Shown here piece after piece: positions 1 through 9,076 of a DNA stretch of 64,000 bases. How positions within the stretch are numbered: the first letter of the stretch is position 1; each line of letters starts with the position of its first letter. Under the pieces are notes generated by a model that was not told where the DNA came from, did not search any database, and was given only the letters and a program-made list of their open reading frames with translations. The position numbers and the translations under genes were made by a program. Source of the DNA: Leisingera sp. ANG1 (GTDB lineage: Bacteria > Pseudomonadota > Alphaproteobacteria > Rhodobacterales > Rhodobacteraceae); assembly GCF_000203975.2 (NCBI RefSeq), contig NZ_AFCF02000001.1, forward strand, positions 1 to 64,000, read 5' to 3'.

Positions 1-42
1 GGCCGGTGATGGGGGTGTCCGTCTTTTGGGGAGGGACGGGCG

Positions 43-1266
43 TCAGAGCCCCATGCAGTTCGCGTAGTAGGTGGTGGTGGCGGGCCAGTCGGAGAACACG
101 CCCTCGACCCCCACGTCCTGGGCCAGGACATCCAGCAGCTGGTAGTACATGCTGTCGTCGGTGGTGAGGTCAGAGACCGATTGGAAGTACCAGCCGCCGC
201 CCGTGGCCAGCGGGCCGGAGCGTTCCAGGGTCCAGGTGATCAGCTTGAGGCCGGCTGCCTTGGCGGCCTTGGCGTAGGCGGAGGGGACGATTTTGCCGTC
301 TTCAGAGGTGACCAGCATCCACATCGGCGGGGCGATGTAGTTGACGCCTTTGGCGTGCAGCGCGGCAAAGTCGTGCGGGAAGGTCGCCGGGTTGTTGTGG
401 TCGAAGCCTTCGAGGTCATAGCTGGCGTCCAAAAACACCGCCTGCTTGCCGAATTCAGGCTCGTTTTCAATCCAGTAGAGCACGTCATTCAGGTTGAAGC
501 TTTGCGCCCAGACGTCGGTGGCCGGGATGCCGGCGGCCTTGTATTCGTCGATCAGCTTCTGCGCGTAGTCGGCCTGGGAGAAGCCGTTGAAGGGCATCTC
601 GACTGCCGGGCTCTTCAGCTCCGGGGTAAATTTAGCGCCAAGCGATTTGAACAGGGTGATCGATTCCGCGTGGGTCATGCTGGTTGCGTCACCGGCAAAC
701 AGGGTGGAGCGCCAGTCGGCGGTGCCGCCCTGGTAGGCCTCGGCGGTCAGGGCCGTCTTGTCGGCGCTGTCCATCTTGGGCTGCAGGCTGCGGAATTCGG
801 CCAGGGTTATTTCGGAGGTGCGGCACTCGGCAGCGGCGGGTGTTTCGCCGTCGGCCGGGGTAAAGGCGGTGACGCAGGTGTCCGCTAGATCCGAGGTCAG
901 GATGTTGGTGGTGGTGTGCAGGTCGTTCTGGGCGTGGCGGCAGACCAGTTCCAGATCCTTGGTGAAGGTGACATCGCATTCCAGGATGCCGGCACCCATC
1001 TGCGAGGCGGCGATGTTGGATTCGGCGGTGTGTTCGGGGAACATCAGCGGTGCGCCGCGGTGGCCGATGGAGAAATCCGTGCGCTGCGGCGTCTGGCCCA
1101 GGCAGGACTGCAGCTTCTCTTTCAGCGCGCCCTCGGGCAGCTTGGAGATCAGATAGGCGGGGCGGGGGCCGTAGCTGAGGCCCGCATCCGCTGCCACTGG
1201 CGGATTGCCGGCCAGGGCGGCGGTGGACACAAGCAGGGCGGCTGCCGAAGTCAGGGCGAGGCGCAT
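43..1266 (-). CDS. Periplasmic glycerophosphodiester phosphodiesterase
   Basis: The 407-residue product should hydrolyse glycerophosphodiesters from phospholipid breakdown to an alcohol and glycerol 3-phosphate in the periplasm. A Sec signal ([20 protein letters not shown]) opens the protein. The GDPD signature [16 protein letters not shown] (about residues 69-84) supplies the catalytic His and metal-binding residues, followed by ECDVTF and VCRHAQ. The TIM-barrel end is recognisable at [10 protein letters not shown]. The ATG is preceded by GGAG eight bases away. Length fits the long exported GlpQ-like type rather than the 250-residue cytosolic UgpQ type. No transporter gene is adjacent, so its physiological partner is not visible. 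Confidence 0.9.
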   Translation of the reverse strand: MRLALTSAAALLVSTAALAGNPPVAADAGLSYGPRPAYLISKLPEGALKEKLQSCLGQTPQRTDFSIGHRGAPLMFPEHTAESNIAASQMGAGILECDVTFTKDLELVCRHAQNDLHTTTNILTSDLADTCVTAFTPADGETPAAAECRTSEITLAEFRSLQPKMDSADKTALTAEAYQGGTADWRSTLFAGDATSMTHAESITLFKSLGAKFTPELKSPAVEMPFNGFSQADYAQKLIDEYKAAGIPATDVWAQSFNLNDVLYWIENEPEFGKQAVFLDASYDLEGFDHNNPATFPHDFAALHAKGVNYIAPPMWMLVTSEDGKIVPSAYAKAAKAAGLKLITWTLERSGPLATGGGWYFQSVSDLTTDDSMYYQLLDVLAQDVGVEGVFSDWPATTTYYANCMGL

Positions 1267-1328
1267 GAATTTTTCTCCGGTTGGTCAAATTTGCGCAGAG
1301 CGTGCCGCGCATATGTAACAACCGGATT

Positions 1329-1347
1329 GCGCCCGCATGACGGGCGC
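1329..1347 (-). terminator. Short GC hairpin downstream of the SufT-like gene
   Basis: Perfect 7-bp inverted repeat (GCGCCCG, 5-base loop, CGGGCGC) lying 30 bases past the stop of the SufT-like gene and before the GDPD gene. There is no U-tract, so it is at best a weak or Rho-assisted terminator. Confidence 0.3.
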
Positions 1348-1376
1348 ATCAAACTTCCATGACAACTGGAGCGGGG

Positions 1377-1739
1377 TTACATGAAGCCCAGTTCGAGGCG
1401 CGCCTCGTCGGACATCATCTCCATGCCCCAGGGCGGTTCCCAGGTGAGTTCGACATCAACGCTCTTGACGCCGTCGACCGGGGAGACGGCATCAATCAGC
1501 CAGCCCGGCATCTCACCTGCCACCGGGCAGCCCGGCGCGGTCAGGGTCATGATGATCTTCACGTCATTCTCGTCCGTGATGTCGATGGTGTAGATCAGGC
1601 CCAATTCGTAGATGTTCACCGGGATTTCCGGGTCATAGACGGTGCGGCAGGCGTCGACGATGGCCTCGTACAGCGGGTGGCTGACGGAGGAGGGCGCGAT
1701 CAGCGGGGCGCCTTCGAGCGGTTCGGCAGGGTTGGTCAT
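1377..1739 (-). CDS. SufT/MIP18-type Fe-S cluster assembly protein
   Basis: This 120-residue protein belongs to the DUF59/MIP18 family, whose members (SufT, PaaD, the N-terminus of some Mrp proteins) assist maturation of Fe-S proteins. The hallmark DPEIPVNIYELGLIY lies at about 36-50, and the TLTAPGCPVAGEMP segment at 65-78 carries the conserved Cys. The C-terminus VELTWEPPWG matches the SufT subgroup that is often encoded next to suf operons. The reading frame is open further upstream, but the ATG at 1739 gives the family length and a normal N-terminus. No suf genes are in the window, so the gene stands alone here. Confidence 0.85.
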   Translation of the reverse strand: MTNPAEPLEGAPLIAPSSVSHPLYEAIVDACRTVYDPEIPVNIYELGLIYTIDITDENDVKIIMTLTAPGCPVAGEMPGWLIDAVSPVDGVKSVDVELTWEPPWGMEMMSDEARLELGFM

Positions 1740-1978
1740 GAGGATCCCGGTTCTATATTCCGACGGTTTATATAGGAAATAAGCGCCCCGGCGTCCAGAG
1801 GCGGCAGGCGCCAAGACGCCGATGATCTGCGACTCTTGCGATGTGAATATTTGATTTGCACCCGGATTCGCGCTAAGTTGTGGTTCCCCATAATGATTTT
1901 GTGAAGGCTGCCAGGCTGCAGCGGACCGGTATCCGATTGCCGGTCGTGATCCAGTCTGGGCGGGTCCGGGGAGGAGCC

Positions 1979-2734
1979 ATGCCTGAGCTGTCTGCACTTC
2001 ACCGCGTTTTCGCACGCATTATGCTGGCGGCGGCTGCGGTATTGGCTGCTGCCACGCCTGCCCGGACCGAGGGCAGCTGGCAGTGGCAGCTGACGCCCTT
2101 TGTCCTGGCGCCCTCCATCGACAGCACTACAGAACTGGGTCTCGCCGGCGGCGATGTGGAGATTGATGCCGGTGATGCATTTGACCAGCTGCGGGCTGGG
2201 GGCATGCTGCAGTTCGAGGGGTTTCACAGCAGCAACTTCGGGTTCCGGCTGCGCTATTCGATACTGGATGCCGATGCGGACGGGGCCACCGCAATGGGAC
2301 CGGCATCGGTGCGTTATGACCAGAATCTGGGCGAGGCGGTGATGACCTACCGGTTCGAGCGCGGATTGGACCAGTTCGAACTGTTCGGCGGCGTTCGCCA
2401 CTGGGATGTGGATGTGACGGCCAGCCTGCCCGGCGGCATGGTGCGGCGCGGCGCCGACTGGACCGATCCGGTTGCAGGCTTTCGCTGGCAGCGCCGCCTG
2501 TCGGATGACCTCAGCCTGATGCTGGAGGGGGATATCGGTTTCGGCGGCAGTTCCGATGAAAGCTGGTCAGCCATGGGCGGGGTGATTTACGACCGCTGGG
2601 ACCGGGCCTCGATCTACGTCATGTACCGCGGTCTGGGCGTGGAGTATCAGGAAGGCACCCGCGGCACCCCAGGCTTTTTCCGCCATGATGCGGTGACGCA
2701 CAGCCTGCTGGCGGGGGTGGGGTTCAGATTCTGA
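1979..2734 (+). CDS. Small outer-membrane beta-barrel-like protein
   Basis: The 251-residue product has a signal peptide ending near residue 29 (ATPARTEG). It then shows alternating amphipathic strands rich in Trp, Tyr and Phe, and ends in a terminal Phe (GVGFRF), the usual outer-membrane insertion signal. GAGGAG sits just upstream of the ATG at 1979, which argues against an in-frame GTG at 1880. I do not recognise a named family. It resembles uncharacterised outer-membrane proteins of about 250 residues in Rhodobacteraceae. No ligand can be proposed from sequence. Confidence 0.7.
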   Translation: MPELSALHRVFARIMLAAAAVLAAATPARTEGSWQWQLTPFVLAPSIDSTTELGLAGGDVEIDAGDAFDQLRAGGMLQFEGFHSSNFGFRLRYSILDADADGATAMGPASVRYDQNLGEAVMTYRFERGLDQFELFGGVRHWDVDVTASLPGGMVRRGADWTDPVAGFRWQRRLSDDLSLMLEGDIGFGGSSDESWSAMGGVIYDRWDRASIYVMYRGLGVEYQEGTRGTPGFFRHDAVTHSLLAGVGFRF

Positions 2735-2782
2735 CAGCCCGGAACAGGCGCGGGGCGCGCGTTTGGCGCCCCGGCAACAGGT

Positions 2783-3061
2783 TCAATCGTTGATATCGTG
2801 ATTGAAGGTCTTCACCTGGCCCTTGGGCAAGGCGAAGAACTTGCGCATCACCAGCCAGGCCGCCAGCGACAGCACGGCGAAGATCAACAGCAGCGGCGGC
2901 AGGCCGAAGCCCGCACCGGCCAGCAGCAATAGGGACACCACCGCGGCGCCGATGGCAAAGCCGAGGAAGACAAAGCCCGGTGCCAGCACCTCGAGGATCG
3001 CCAGCGCCAGCGCGCCGGCGCCCCAGACCCACCACAAGGCCCAGAAGGGGGCGTCCATCAT
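2783..3061 (-). CDS. NfeD-family membrane protein
   Basis: A 92-residue protein with two or three hydrophobic segments (LWWVWGAGALALAILEVLAPG, then GFAIGAAVVSLLLL and LLLIFAVLSLAAWLVM) and a short polar tail. The pattern and position match the short NfeD-like partner of SPFH proteins (YbbK/QmcA pairs). Two ATG codons are adjacent at 3061 and 3058. The first overlaps the stop of the SPFH gene as ATGA, implying translational coupling. The C-terminal OB-fold of longer NfeD proteins (about 140 residues) appears to be missing or much reduced. Confidence 0.8.
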   Translation of the reverse strand: MMDAPFWALWWVWGAGALALAILEVLAPGFVFLGFAIGAAVVSLLLLAGAGFGLPPLLLIFAVLSLAAWLVMRKFFALPKGQVKTFNHDIND

Positions 3062-3948
3062 TTGGCTCCTTTCAGCAGGTTGAAGGCGTTGCCAAAGGCC
3101 TCCAGCGCGTGGGCGGGAACGACGATGGTCTGCTTGCCTTCGCCCTTGCCGAGCGCGGTCAGCGACTCCACCTGTTTCAGGGCGACCTGGTACTGCGCCG
3201 CCTCCAGCCCGTTTTCAGCAATCGCCTTGGCAACAACTTCGGTCGCGTAGGCCTCGGCCTCGGCCTGGATGCGGCGGGCCTTGGCGGTTTGTTCAGCCGC
3301 GTAAAGCTCCGCATCGGCCTGCAGCTCGACGGCGCGTTTCTGGCCCTCGGCCTTGGTGACCTCGGCGCGGCGGGCGCGTTCGGCGTTCAGCTGCTGCAGC
3401 ATGGCGTCGCGGGTGGCCTGATCCAGGTTCACGTCGAGGATCTCGGCGCGGGTCACTTCGATGCCCCAGTCATCCACCGCGCTTTCGACGCTTTCCTGAA
3501 TGCGGGAGATCAGCTGGGCGCGGTTCGACTGCACCTCATCCAGATCCATCTTGCCGATCTCAGCGCGCACGATGCCAGCCACGGTGGTGGCAATGGCGCC
3601 ATCGACGTCGCGGATCCGGTAGACGGTCTTTTCCGGCTCAAGGATGCGGTAGAAGACAGAGGTGTCGATCTGCACCAGCACGTTGTCCTTGGTGATCGCA
3701 TCCTGGGTGGCATTGGGCAGCTGGCGTTCCAGGATCGAGATCTTGTGGCGGGCCACATCCAGGAAGGGCACGATGAAGTTGATGCCCGGCCCCAGCACCG
3801 AATGCAGGCGGCCAAAACGCTCGACCACGTATTTCTCCGACTGCGGCACGATCTTGACCCCTTTGAGGATCACGATGATCAGCAGGATAGCACCCAGCAG
3901 ATACAGCAGGTTGCCGGACAGGAGGTCGAGGATCAGGTCTTCGTTCAT
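3058..3948 (-). CDS. SPFH/Band 7 domain membrane protein (QmcA-like)
   Basis: The 296-residue protein starts with a transmembrane segment (LLYLLGAILLIIVILKGV). The SPFH domain follows, with the family phrases VPQSEKYVVERFGR, LGPGINFIVPFLD and RAEIGKMDLDEV. An Ala/Glu-rich coiled coil from about 190 to 260 comes after that. Such proteins form large membrane microdomain assemblies and often modulate FtsH-type proteolysis. I chose the ATG at 3948 because AAGGAA lies six bases before it and the next residues are the hydrophobic anchor. A longer in-frame start at 4065 would add an unlikely Pro/Ala-rich leader. It is transcribed with and coupled to the NfeD gene. Confidence 0.88.
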   Translation of the reverse strand: MNEDLILDLLSGNLLYLLGAILLIIVILKGVKIVPQSEKYVVERFGRLHSVLGPGINFIVPFLDVARHKISILERQLPNATQDAITKDNVLVQIDTSVFYRILEPEKTVYRIRDVDGAIATTVAGIVRAEIGKMDLDEVQSNRAQLISRIQESVESAVDDWGIEVTRAEILDVNLDQATRDAMLQQLNAERARRAEVTKAEGQKRAVELQADAELYAAEQTAKARRIQAEAEAYATEVVAKAIAENGLEAAQYQVALKQVESLTALGKGEGKQTIVVPAHALEAFGNAFNLLKGAK

Positions 3949-4160
3949 GTAAAATTCCTTTGGTTGTTCAGCAGGGGCCGCAGGGGCGGCGGGCGCGGTT
4001 TGCGCCGCCGGATCAGGCGGCCCGCCGGGCAGGGGCTGTGCGCCGGAAGTCTTGGCCTTGTTCAATGATATGCCCCGTTGTGTGCAATGGTATACAAATG
4101 GGTTCTGACAGCGCTGGTTTCAAGAGTTTCAGGCGTATATGACGCGGGCTGGCGCAGGCT

Positions 4161-4182
4161 GGCAAGCCCGGACAGGCTTGCC
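4161..4182 (-). terminator. 8-bp inverted repeat after the RimB-RimK gene
   Basis: Perfect arms GGCAAGCC and GGCTTGCC with a 6-base loop, 33 bases beyond the stop of the RimB-RimK fusion gene. No U-run follows, so factor-independent termination is uncertain. Confidence 0.35.
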
Positions 4183-4214
4183 GCCCGGTGACTGTTGCCG
4201 GGTTATTTGCGGTT

Positions 4215-5621
4215 TCAGTTGCTGGTCGGTTTCAGCCGCCGCATCGGGGTGGGGCGGACCCGGTCTTCGATTTCGCCGTAGATGAGAGCGGCGATGTTTT
4301 TGGACGAGGTCTTCTCGATCCCCTCCAGCCCGGGGGAGGAGTTCACCTCCAGCACCTTGGGGCCGGTTTCCGAGCGCAGCAGGTCGACGCCCGCCACGTT
4401 GAGACCAAAGGCGCGGGCAGCGCGCACGGCGGTGGCGCGTTCTTCCTTGCTGATGCGCACCGTTTCGGCGCTGCCGCCCAGGTGCAGGTTGGAGCGGAAG
4501 TCGCCCTCTGCCCCCGAACGTTTCATCGACGCGACCACCTTGGAGCCGACGACGAAGCAGCGGATGTCGACGCCCGCGGCTTCCTTGACGAACTGCTGCA
4601 CCAGGAAGTTGGCCTTGAGCCCGCGGAATGCGGTGATGACGCTTTCGGCGGCTTTCTTGGTTTCCGCCAGCACCACGCCTTTGCCTTGGGTGCTTTCCAG
4701 CAGCTTCACGATCAGGGGCGCGCCGCCGACGATCTGGATCAGGCTGCCGGTGTCCTTGGGCGAGGCGGCGAATGCGGTGGCGGGCATGCCGATCTTGTGG
4801 CGGGCCAGGATCTGGTGCGCGTGCAGCTTGTCGCGGCTGGCGGTGATGCCTTCGGAGCCGTTGACGCAGAAGGTGCCCAGCGTTTCGAACTGGCGCAGGA
4901 GCGCGGTGCCGTATTGGGTGACAGAAGCGCCGATGCGCGGGATCACCGCGTCATAGCGGGGCAGGCGTTTGCCGTCATAGTGGATTTCCGGTGCCAGCGC
5001 GTTCAGCGCCATGTAGCAGCGTGTGGTATTGATCACCTCCACCGTGTGGCCGCTGCTTTCGCCCTCTTCCACCAGGCGGCGGGTGGAGTAATTGTCCTCG
5101 CGGCTGAGCACAGCGATGCGCAGGGCGCGCTTGGGCGCGGATTTGCGGATGTTGGCCGAGGCGTAGACGGAATAGTCCAGTGCCGACTGGCACATGCGCT
5201 CACCGGGAACCACGGTGACGTTCTCGGTCAGCGCCTGGCGGCCCAGCAGCATGTGCTTGGCCATGCCGCGCCGGTCGGTCAGCGTCAGTTCCACCGGCCA
5301 GGACTCGCCGCCGATCTCCATCGGGGTTTCGATCACAAAGCGCATCTCGCTTTCGCCGTTTGACGATGTCACCTCGCGCCGGTCCTTGATCAGGGCAGAG
5401 CAGGGGATTTCCAGATCGTACTGGCCGGGAATGGGGTGCACCATGAAACGCACCTTGGGGGCGCTTGCCGGGCCGAAGGTTTCGATCCCCGTGGCATGCA
5501 GCGACGAGGTGCGGGCGCCGGTGTCGACCTTGACCCGCAGGGCAGGCAGGCCGAGGTCCGGCAGGCTGACCCATTCCTCCCAGCCGAGTTTCAGTTGCGG
5601 TGCAGGGTCGGCTGTGGACAT
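4215..5621 (-). CDS. RimB-like retropepsin fused to RimK-like ATP-grasp glutamate ligase
   Basis: This 468-residue protein joins two activities. Residues 1 to about 150 form an ATP-dependent-zinc-protease/RimB-like domain with the aspartic-protease core [12 protein letters not shown] (Asp33) and LLGRQAL. From about 165 onward lies a RimK-like ATP-grasp domain ([35 protein letters not shown], and the Mg-binding [15 protein letters not shown]). RimK adds C-terminal glutamates to ribosomal protein S6, and RimB is reported to cleave modified S6. The fusion would place writer and trimmer in one chain. The gene is divergent from tgt with 70 bases between starts. Substrate assignment is by family only. 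Confidence 0.85.
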   Translation of the reverse strand: MSTADPAPQLKLGWEEWVSLPDLGLPALRVKVDTGARTSSLHATGIETFGPASAPKVRFMVHPIPGQYDLEIPCSALIKDRREVTSSNGESEMRFVIETPMEIGGESWPVELTLTDRRGMAKHMLLGRQALTENVTVVPGERMCQSALDYSVYASANIRKSAPKRALRIAVLSREDNYSTRRLVEEGESSGHTVEVINTTRCYMALNALAPEIHYDGKRLPRYDAVIPRIGASVTQYGTALLRQFETLGTFCVNGSEGITASRDKLHAHQILARHKIGMPATAFAASPKDTGSLIQIVGGAPLIVKLLESTQGKGVVLAETKKAAESVITAFRGLKANFLVQQFVKEAAGVDIRCFVVGSKVVASMKRSGAEGDFRSNLHLGGSAETVRISKEERATAVRAARAFGLNVAGVDLLRSETGPKVLEVNSSPGLEGIEKTSSKNIAALIYGEIEDRVRPTPMRRLKPTSN

Positions 5622-5691
5622 GAGCTTGGCTCCTTGGCATTAGGGGTGAATCACCGGGATGCCGGTTTGAGTGTAACGGCAGGAATACGAG

Positions 5692-6822
5692 ATGGCAGAG
5701 CTTTTCAACTTCGAACTGAAGGCAACCGACGGCAAGGCGCGCACAGGTGTCATCAATACGCCGCGCGGCGAGATCCGCACGCCTGCTTTCATGCCGGTTG
5801 GCACTGCCGCGACCGTGAAGGCGATGATGCCGGAGAGCGTGCGTGCGACCGGGGCCGACATCCTGCTGGGCAATACCTACCACCTGATGCTGCGCCCGAC
5901 GGCTGAGCGGATCGACCGTTTGGGGGGGCTGCACAAGTTCATGAACTGGGAGCGCCCGATCCTGACCGACAGCGGCGGCTTTCAGGTGATGTCGCTGGCA
6001 GGGCTCAGGAAGCTGACCGAGAAGGGCGTGACCTTTAAATCCCACGTTGACGGCTCAAAGCATGAGCTGACGCCGGAACGCTCGATGGAGATCCAGCGGC
6101 TGCTGGGGTCTGACATCGTGATGTGTTTCGACGAATGCCCGGCGCTGCCGGCGGACCGCGACCGGATTGCCGAGTCGATGCGGCTGTCGATGCGCTGGGC
6201 GGAGCGGTCGCGCGAGGCGTTCGGCGACCGTCCGGGTCATGCGCTGTTCGGCATCATGCAGGGCGGGCTGGAGCAGGACCTGCGCGAGGAAAGCGCCGAG
6301 GCTCTGAAGAAGATCGGATTCGAAGGCTACGCGGTTGGCGGTCTGGCTGTGGGCGAGGGGCAGGAGGCGATGTTTGAGTGCCTCGATTATGCTCCCGGTT
6401 TCCTGCCCGAGGACAAGCCGCGCTATCTGATGGGTGTGGGCAAGCCCGACGATATCGTCGGCGCTGTTGCCCGCGGCATCGACATGATGGACTGTGTGCT
6501 GCCGTCACGCTCCGGGCGCACGGGGCAGGCATTCACCCGTTACGGCGTCGTGAACATCAAGAACGCCCGGCACCAGGACGACCCGCGGCCGCTGGACGAG
6601 CAGTGTTCCTGCCCGGCGTGCAGCAACTATTCGCGGGCCTATCTGCACCATGTGTTCCGCTCCAACGAGATGATCTCGGGCATGCTGTTGACCTGGCACA
6701 ACCTGCATTACTTCCAGGAGATTATGCAGGGCATGAGGGAGGCGATTGCTGCCGGAACGTTTGAGGCCTGGCAGAAGGACTTCCACGACACCCGCGGGCA
6801 GGGCGATATTGAGCGGTTGTAA
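5692..6822 (+). CDS. tgt: Queuine tRNA-ribosyltransferase
   Basis: The 376-residue enzyme exchanges guanine 34 for a queuosine precursor base in tRNAs with GUN anticodons. Diagnostic motifs are all present: [18 protein letters not shown] with the general-base Asp, [19 protein letters not shown], the nucleophile region [12 protein letters not shown], and the zinc ligands [16 protein letters not shown]. Length is typical of bacterial Tgt. The ATG follows GGCAGGAATACGAG. The window also carries three tRNA-Asp(GTC) genes, which are among its substrates. No queA lies next to it. Confidence 0.97.
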   Translation: MAELFNFELKATDGKARTGVINTPRGEIRTPAFMPVGTAATVKAMMPESVRATGADILLGNTYHLMLRPTAERIDRLGGLHKFMNWERPILTDSGGFQVMSLAGLRKLTEKGVTFKSHVDGSKHELTPERSMEIQRLLGSDIVMCFDECPALPADRDRIAESMRLSMRWAERSREAFGDRPGHALFGIMQGGLEQDLREESAEALKKIGFEGYAVGGLAVGEGQEAMFECLDYAPGFLPEDKPRYLMGVGKPDDIVGAVARGIDMMDCVLPSRSGRTGQAFTRYGVVNIKNARHQDDPRPLDEQCSCPACSNYSRAYLHHVFRSNEMISGMLLTWHNLHYFQEIMQGMREAIAAGTFEAWQKDFHDTRGQGDIERL

Positions 6823-6834
6823 AGCCGCGCGATT

Positions 6835-6868
6835 GAACAGTCTGCTGTGCGCAGGTGAGCAGCTGTTC
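6835..6868 (+). terminator. Imperfect hairpin downstream of tgt
   Basis: Arms GAACAGTCTGCT and AGCAGCTGTTC (one bulged base) around an 11-base loop, just after the tgt stop. It lacks a U-tract and is called as a possible weak terminator or transcript end. Confidence 0.3.
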
Positions 6869-6911
6869 TGGCCGGCCCCTGCTTGAACGCGCGGAGCGGA
6901 ATGCTCAGGTC

Positions 6912-6939
6912 TTTCCGGCAACGTTCCTGTTGCTGGAAA
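6912..6939 (+). promoter_or_regulatory. 28-base inverted repeat in the leader of the alkene reductase gene
   Basis: Arms TTTCCGGCAAC and GTTGCTGGAAA differ at one position (10 of 11 pairs, the other a possible G-U pair) and flank a 6-base spacer. The element ends 22 bases before the GTG start of the Old Yellow Enzyme gene. Its size and symmetry suit a TetR/LysR-type operator. It could also form an mRNA hairpin. No regulator gene is adjacent. Confidence 0.45.
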
Positions 6940-6961
6940 CTTTGACCGGAGGGAAATCCCC

Positions 6962-8047
6962 GTGAGCCAAGAATTGTTTTCCGCCAGCACTGCTGGTGCA
7001 ATCGAGCTGAAAAACCGTATCGTCATGGCGCCGCTGACCCGAAACCGGGCTGACGACCAGACCGGCGAGGTTCTGGACCGGCATGTGGAGTACTATGCCC
7101 AGCGGGCGGGTGCCGGCCTGATCATCACCGAGGGCAGCCAGATCAGCCCCGAGGGCAAAGGCTATATCCAGACCCCGGGCATCCACACGGCGGCGCAGGC
7201 CGCGGCCTGGCGCAAGGTCACTGATGCGGTCCATGCGAAGGGCGGCAAGATTGTCATTCAGCTGTGGCATGTCGGGCGGATCACGCATGACTCGCTGCTG
7301 CCCGGAGGCACCCATGCTGTGTCTTCCACGGATGCCGCTGCAGAAGCCCAGACGTTCACCCATAATGGTTTTGAGCCGACCGCCAAGCCGCAGGCGCTGA
7401 GCGCTGAAGGCATCCAGCGGGTGGTAGCCGATTACGTGCAGGCTGCAAAATACGCCAAGGACGCAGGTTTCGACGGGATCGAACTGCATGCGGCCAACGG
7501 CTATCTGCTGGAGCAGTTTCTGAAGGACGGGGTGAACACCCGCACCGATGCCTATGGCGGTTCCCCGGAAAACCGCGCCCGGATTGTTTTCGAGATTCTT
7601 GACGGGCTACTGACGGTTTGGGACGCCGGCCGCATTGGCCTGCGCCTGTCACCCTTTGCCACCTTCAACGATGTGTCGGACAGCGATCCCGTGGGGCTTT
7701 ACACGCCGCTGATCCAGCGTCTGAACAGCTATGGTCTGGCCTACCTGCACATGGTCGAAGGGAACCCCGGCGGCGCCCGTGAGGGTGATTTCGAAGCTTT
7801 GCGGAAAATCTATACAGGCACCTACATGGCCAACAACGGCTACGACCGTGCAACTGCGCTGGCGCGGACGGCATCCGGAGAAGCCGACCTCGTGGCCTTT
7901 GGACGCCCCTTCATCTCCAACCCGGACCTGGTTGACCGGCTGGCAGCGGACGCACCCCTGAACGAAGGCAACCCGGAAACCTTCTATGGCGGCGGAGATG
8001 AAGGTTATACCGATTACCCGGTGCTGGAGCAGGTGGCGGCCGAGTAG
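6962..8047 (+). CDS. Old Yellow Enzyme family alkene reductase (NemA-like)
   Basis: The 361-residue flavoprotein should reduce activated C=C bonds or nitro compounds using FMN and NAD(P)H. The N-terminus LKNRIVMAPLTRNRAD, IIQLWHVGRITH-type (here VIQLWHVGRITH), the substrate His/Asn region GFDGIELHAANGYLLEQFLKDGVNTRTD, YGGSPENRARIVFEI and the C-terminal VAFGRPFISNPDLV are all classic for the family. The start is GTG at 6962 with a strong GGAGGG seven bases upstream. It stands alone after tgt, with a conspicuous inverted repeat in its leader that may bind a redox- or electrophile-sensing repressor. The physiological substrate cannot be told from sequence. Confidence 0.93.
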   Translation: MSQELFSASTAGAIELKNRIVMAPLTRNRADDQTGEVLDRHVEYYAQRAGAGLIITEGSQISPEGKGYIQTPGIHTAAQAAAWRKVTDAVHAKGGKIVIQLWHVGRITHDSLLPGGTHAVSSTDAAAEAQTFTHNGFEPTAKPQALSAEGIQRVVADYVQAAKYAKDAGFDGIELHAANGYLLEQFLKDGVNTRTDAYGGSPENRARIVFEILDGLLTVWDAGRIGLRLSPFATFNDVSDSDPVGLYTPLIQRLNSYGLAYLHMVEGNPGGAREGDFEALRKIYTGTYMANNGYDRATALARTASGEADLVAFGRPFISNPDLVDRLAADAPLNEGNPETFYGGGDEGYTDYPVLEQVAAE

Positions 8048-8180
8048 CCCCCGGACCTTCAGACCAGGGGTTTGCGGCCGGGCAGCACACGCCCGGTCGC
8101 AGATAGCGGGCCATGCGCCCGCGTTCACCTGTTATGAAGACCTGATCCGCTATCCTCGCGCCAAAACGCGGAGGATGGCG

Positions 8181-8840
8181 ATGACTATTTGGCGTGCGCT
8201 GGCCGTTGCGGCCCTGCTGGGCGCTTCTCCGGCGGCTGAAGCGCAGACTGAGCAGAGCAACGCGGCGCCGGGTTCCCTGGCGGAAGCCTCAAGCTTTTTC
8301 AAGGCGCCGCCGCTGGATGGCTGCCGTATCTCCATTGACGATTTGATCAAGGGCGGCTCGCAGGCCTTGCGCGGGCAGTGGGTCGTGCAGAAAGGGCCGG
8401 GTGAAATCTCGCTGACAGCGGGCGGGCGCATCGAAATGGTGGCGTTGCCGCAGCGCAGCGGCGAGGTGCTGCGGCTGGGATTCCGCAACGGGCGGCTGGT
8501 GGCGGATTCCGCCGCCTTGGGGTTTCTGCCCATCGGGGTCGAGGACCGGGCGCCGCTGAAGCCCGGCACGGGGCTGAGGGCCGAAAGCGTGGGCCGCGGT
8601 GACCTGCCTGACGGCACGGAGGTCTTTCTGGATGAACTGGCGCTGGGCGCGCTGCCCTGCGGTGCGGACCAGCTGTTGCGGCTGAACCTGCAGGCGGAAC
8701 GCGACAGTGGGACCGGAGAGGTGCTGCGGCAGGACATCCGGCTGTTTCTGATCGACCAGGGCCGGATGAGCGGAACCTACCGGGAAACCGGGCCGGGCGG
8801 GCGGCTGGAGCGCGGTCTGATTACATTGATGCGGCGCTGA
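8181..8840 (+). CDS. Conserved hypothetical periplasmic protein
   Basis: A 219-residue protein with a signal peptide (MTIWRALAVAALLGASPAAEA). The mature part is polar, with one Cys near each end (DGCRIS and LPCGADQ) that could form a disulfide. No family is recognised. Two ATG codons are close together. The one at 8181 has GGAGG with a 6-base spacing, while the one at 8175 directly abuts the ribosome-binding site. It lies between the alkene reductase and lon in the same direction, with 133 bases before it. Confidence 0.7.
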   Translation: MTIWRALAVAALLGASPAAEAQTEQSNAAPGSLAEASSFFKAPPLDGCRISIDDLIKGGSQALRGQWVVQKGPGEISLTAGGRIEMVALPQRSGEVLRLGFRNGRLVADSAALGFLPIGVEDRAPLKPGTGLRAESVGRGDLPDGTEVFLDELALGALPCGADQLLRLNLQAERDSGTGEVLRQDIRLFLIDQGRMSGTYRETGPGGRLERGLITLMRR

Positions 8841-8855
8841 CAGGCCCTTGCGGAG

Positions 8856-8864
8856 TTATCCACA
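8856..8864 (+). other. Isolated DnaA-box-like 9-mer
   Basis: The exact sequence TTATCCACA occurs between the hypothetical gene and lon. One match per window of this size is expected roughly every second time by chance, and no second box or AT-rich unwinding region is close. This is an observation only. Confidence 0.2.
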
Positions 8865-8970
8865 GGGAAGCCTCGAAAGGCCTTCATCATTTGCTCACCC
8901 TTCCTGCATTTGCGCCCTTGTGGTCCCGGCGCGCAGCGGGCAAGGTGAGCCCCAGCCTTGAGGATGCGCG

Positions 8971-8996
8971 GTTGAAAATCCAGAGCCGCCCCACCA
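8971..8996 (+). promoter_or_regulatory. Candidate heat-shock (sigma-32-type) promoter of lon
   Basis: GTTGAAA (6 of 7 to the CTTGAAA -35 box) is followed after 11 bases by CCCCACCA (5 of 6 over CCCCAT). The predicted transcript would start about 70 bases before the lon ATG. lon is a classical RpoH target, so the match makes sense, but it is not perfect. Confidence 0.4.
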
Positions 8997-9076
8997 AGTA
9001 AAGACATCCAATGAGGAGACGGGCCAAAGCTGCCAATACCGGGGCCGGGCCGTCTTGCCTAACCAAAGGACCGAGT

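Noticed and set aside
8856-8864. A perfect DnaA box as a replication origin marker
   Set aside because: It is a single box with no AT-rich element, no dnaA, parAB or hemE neighbours; chance explains it.
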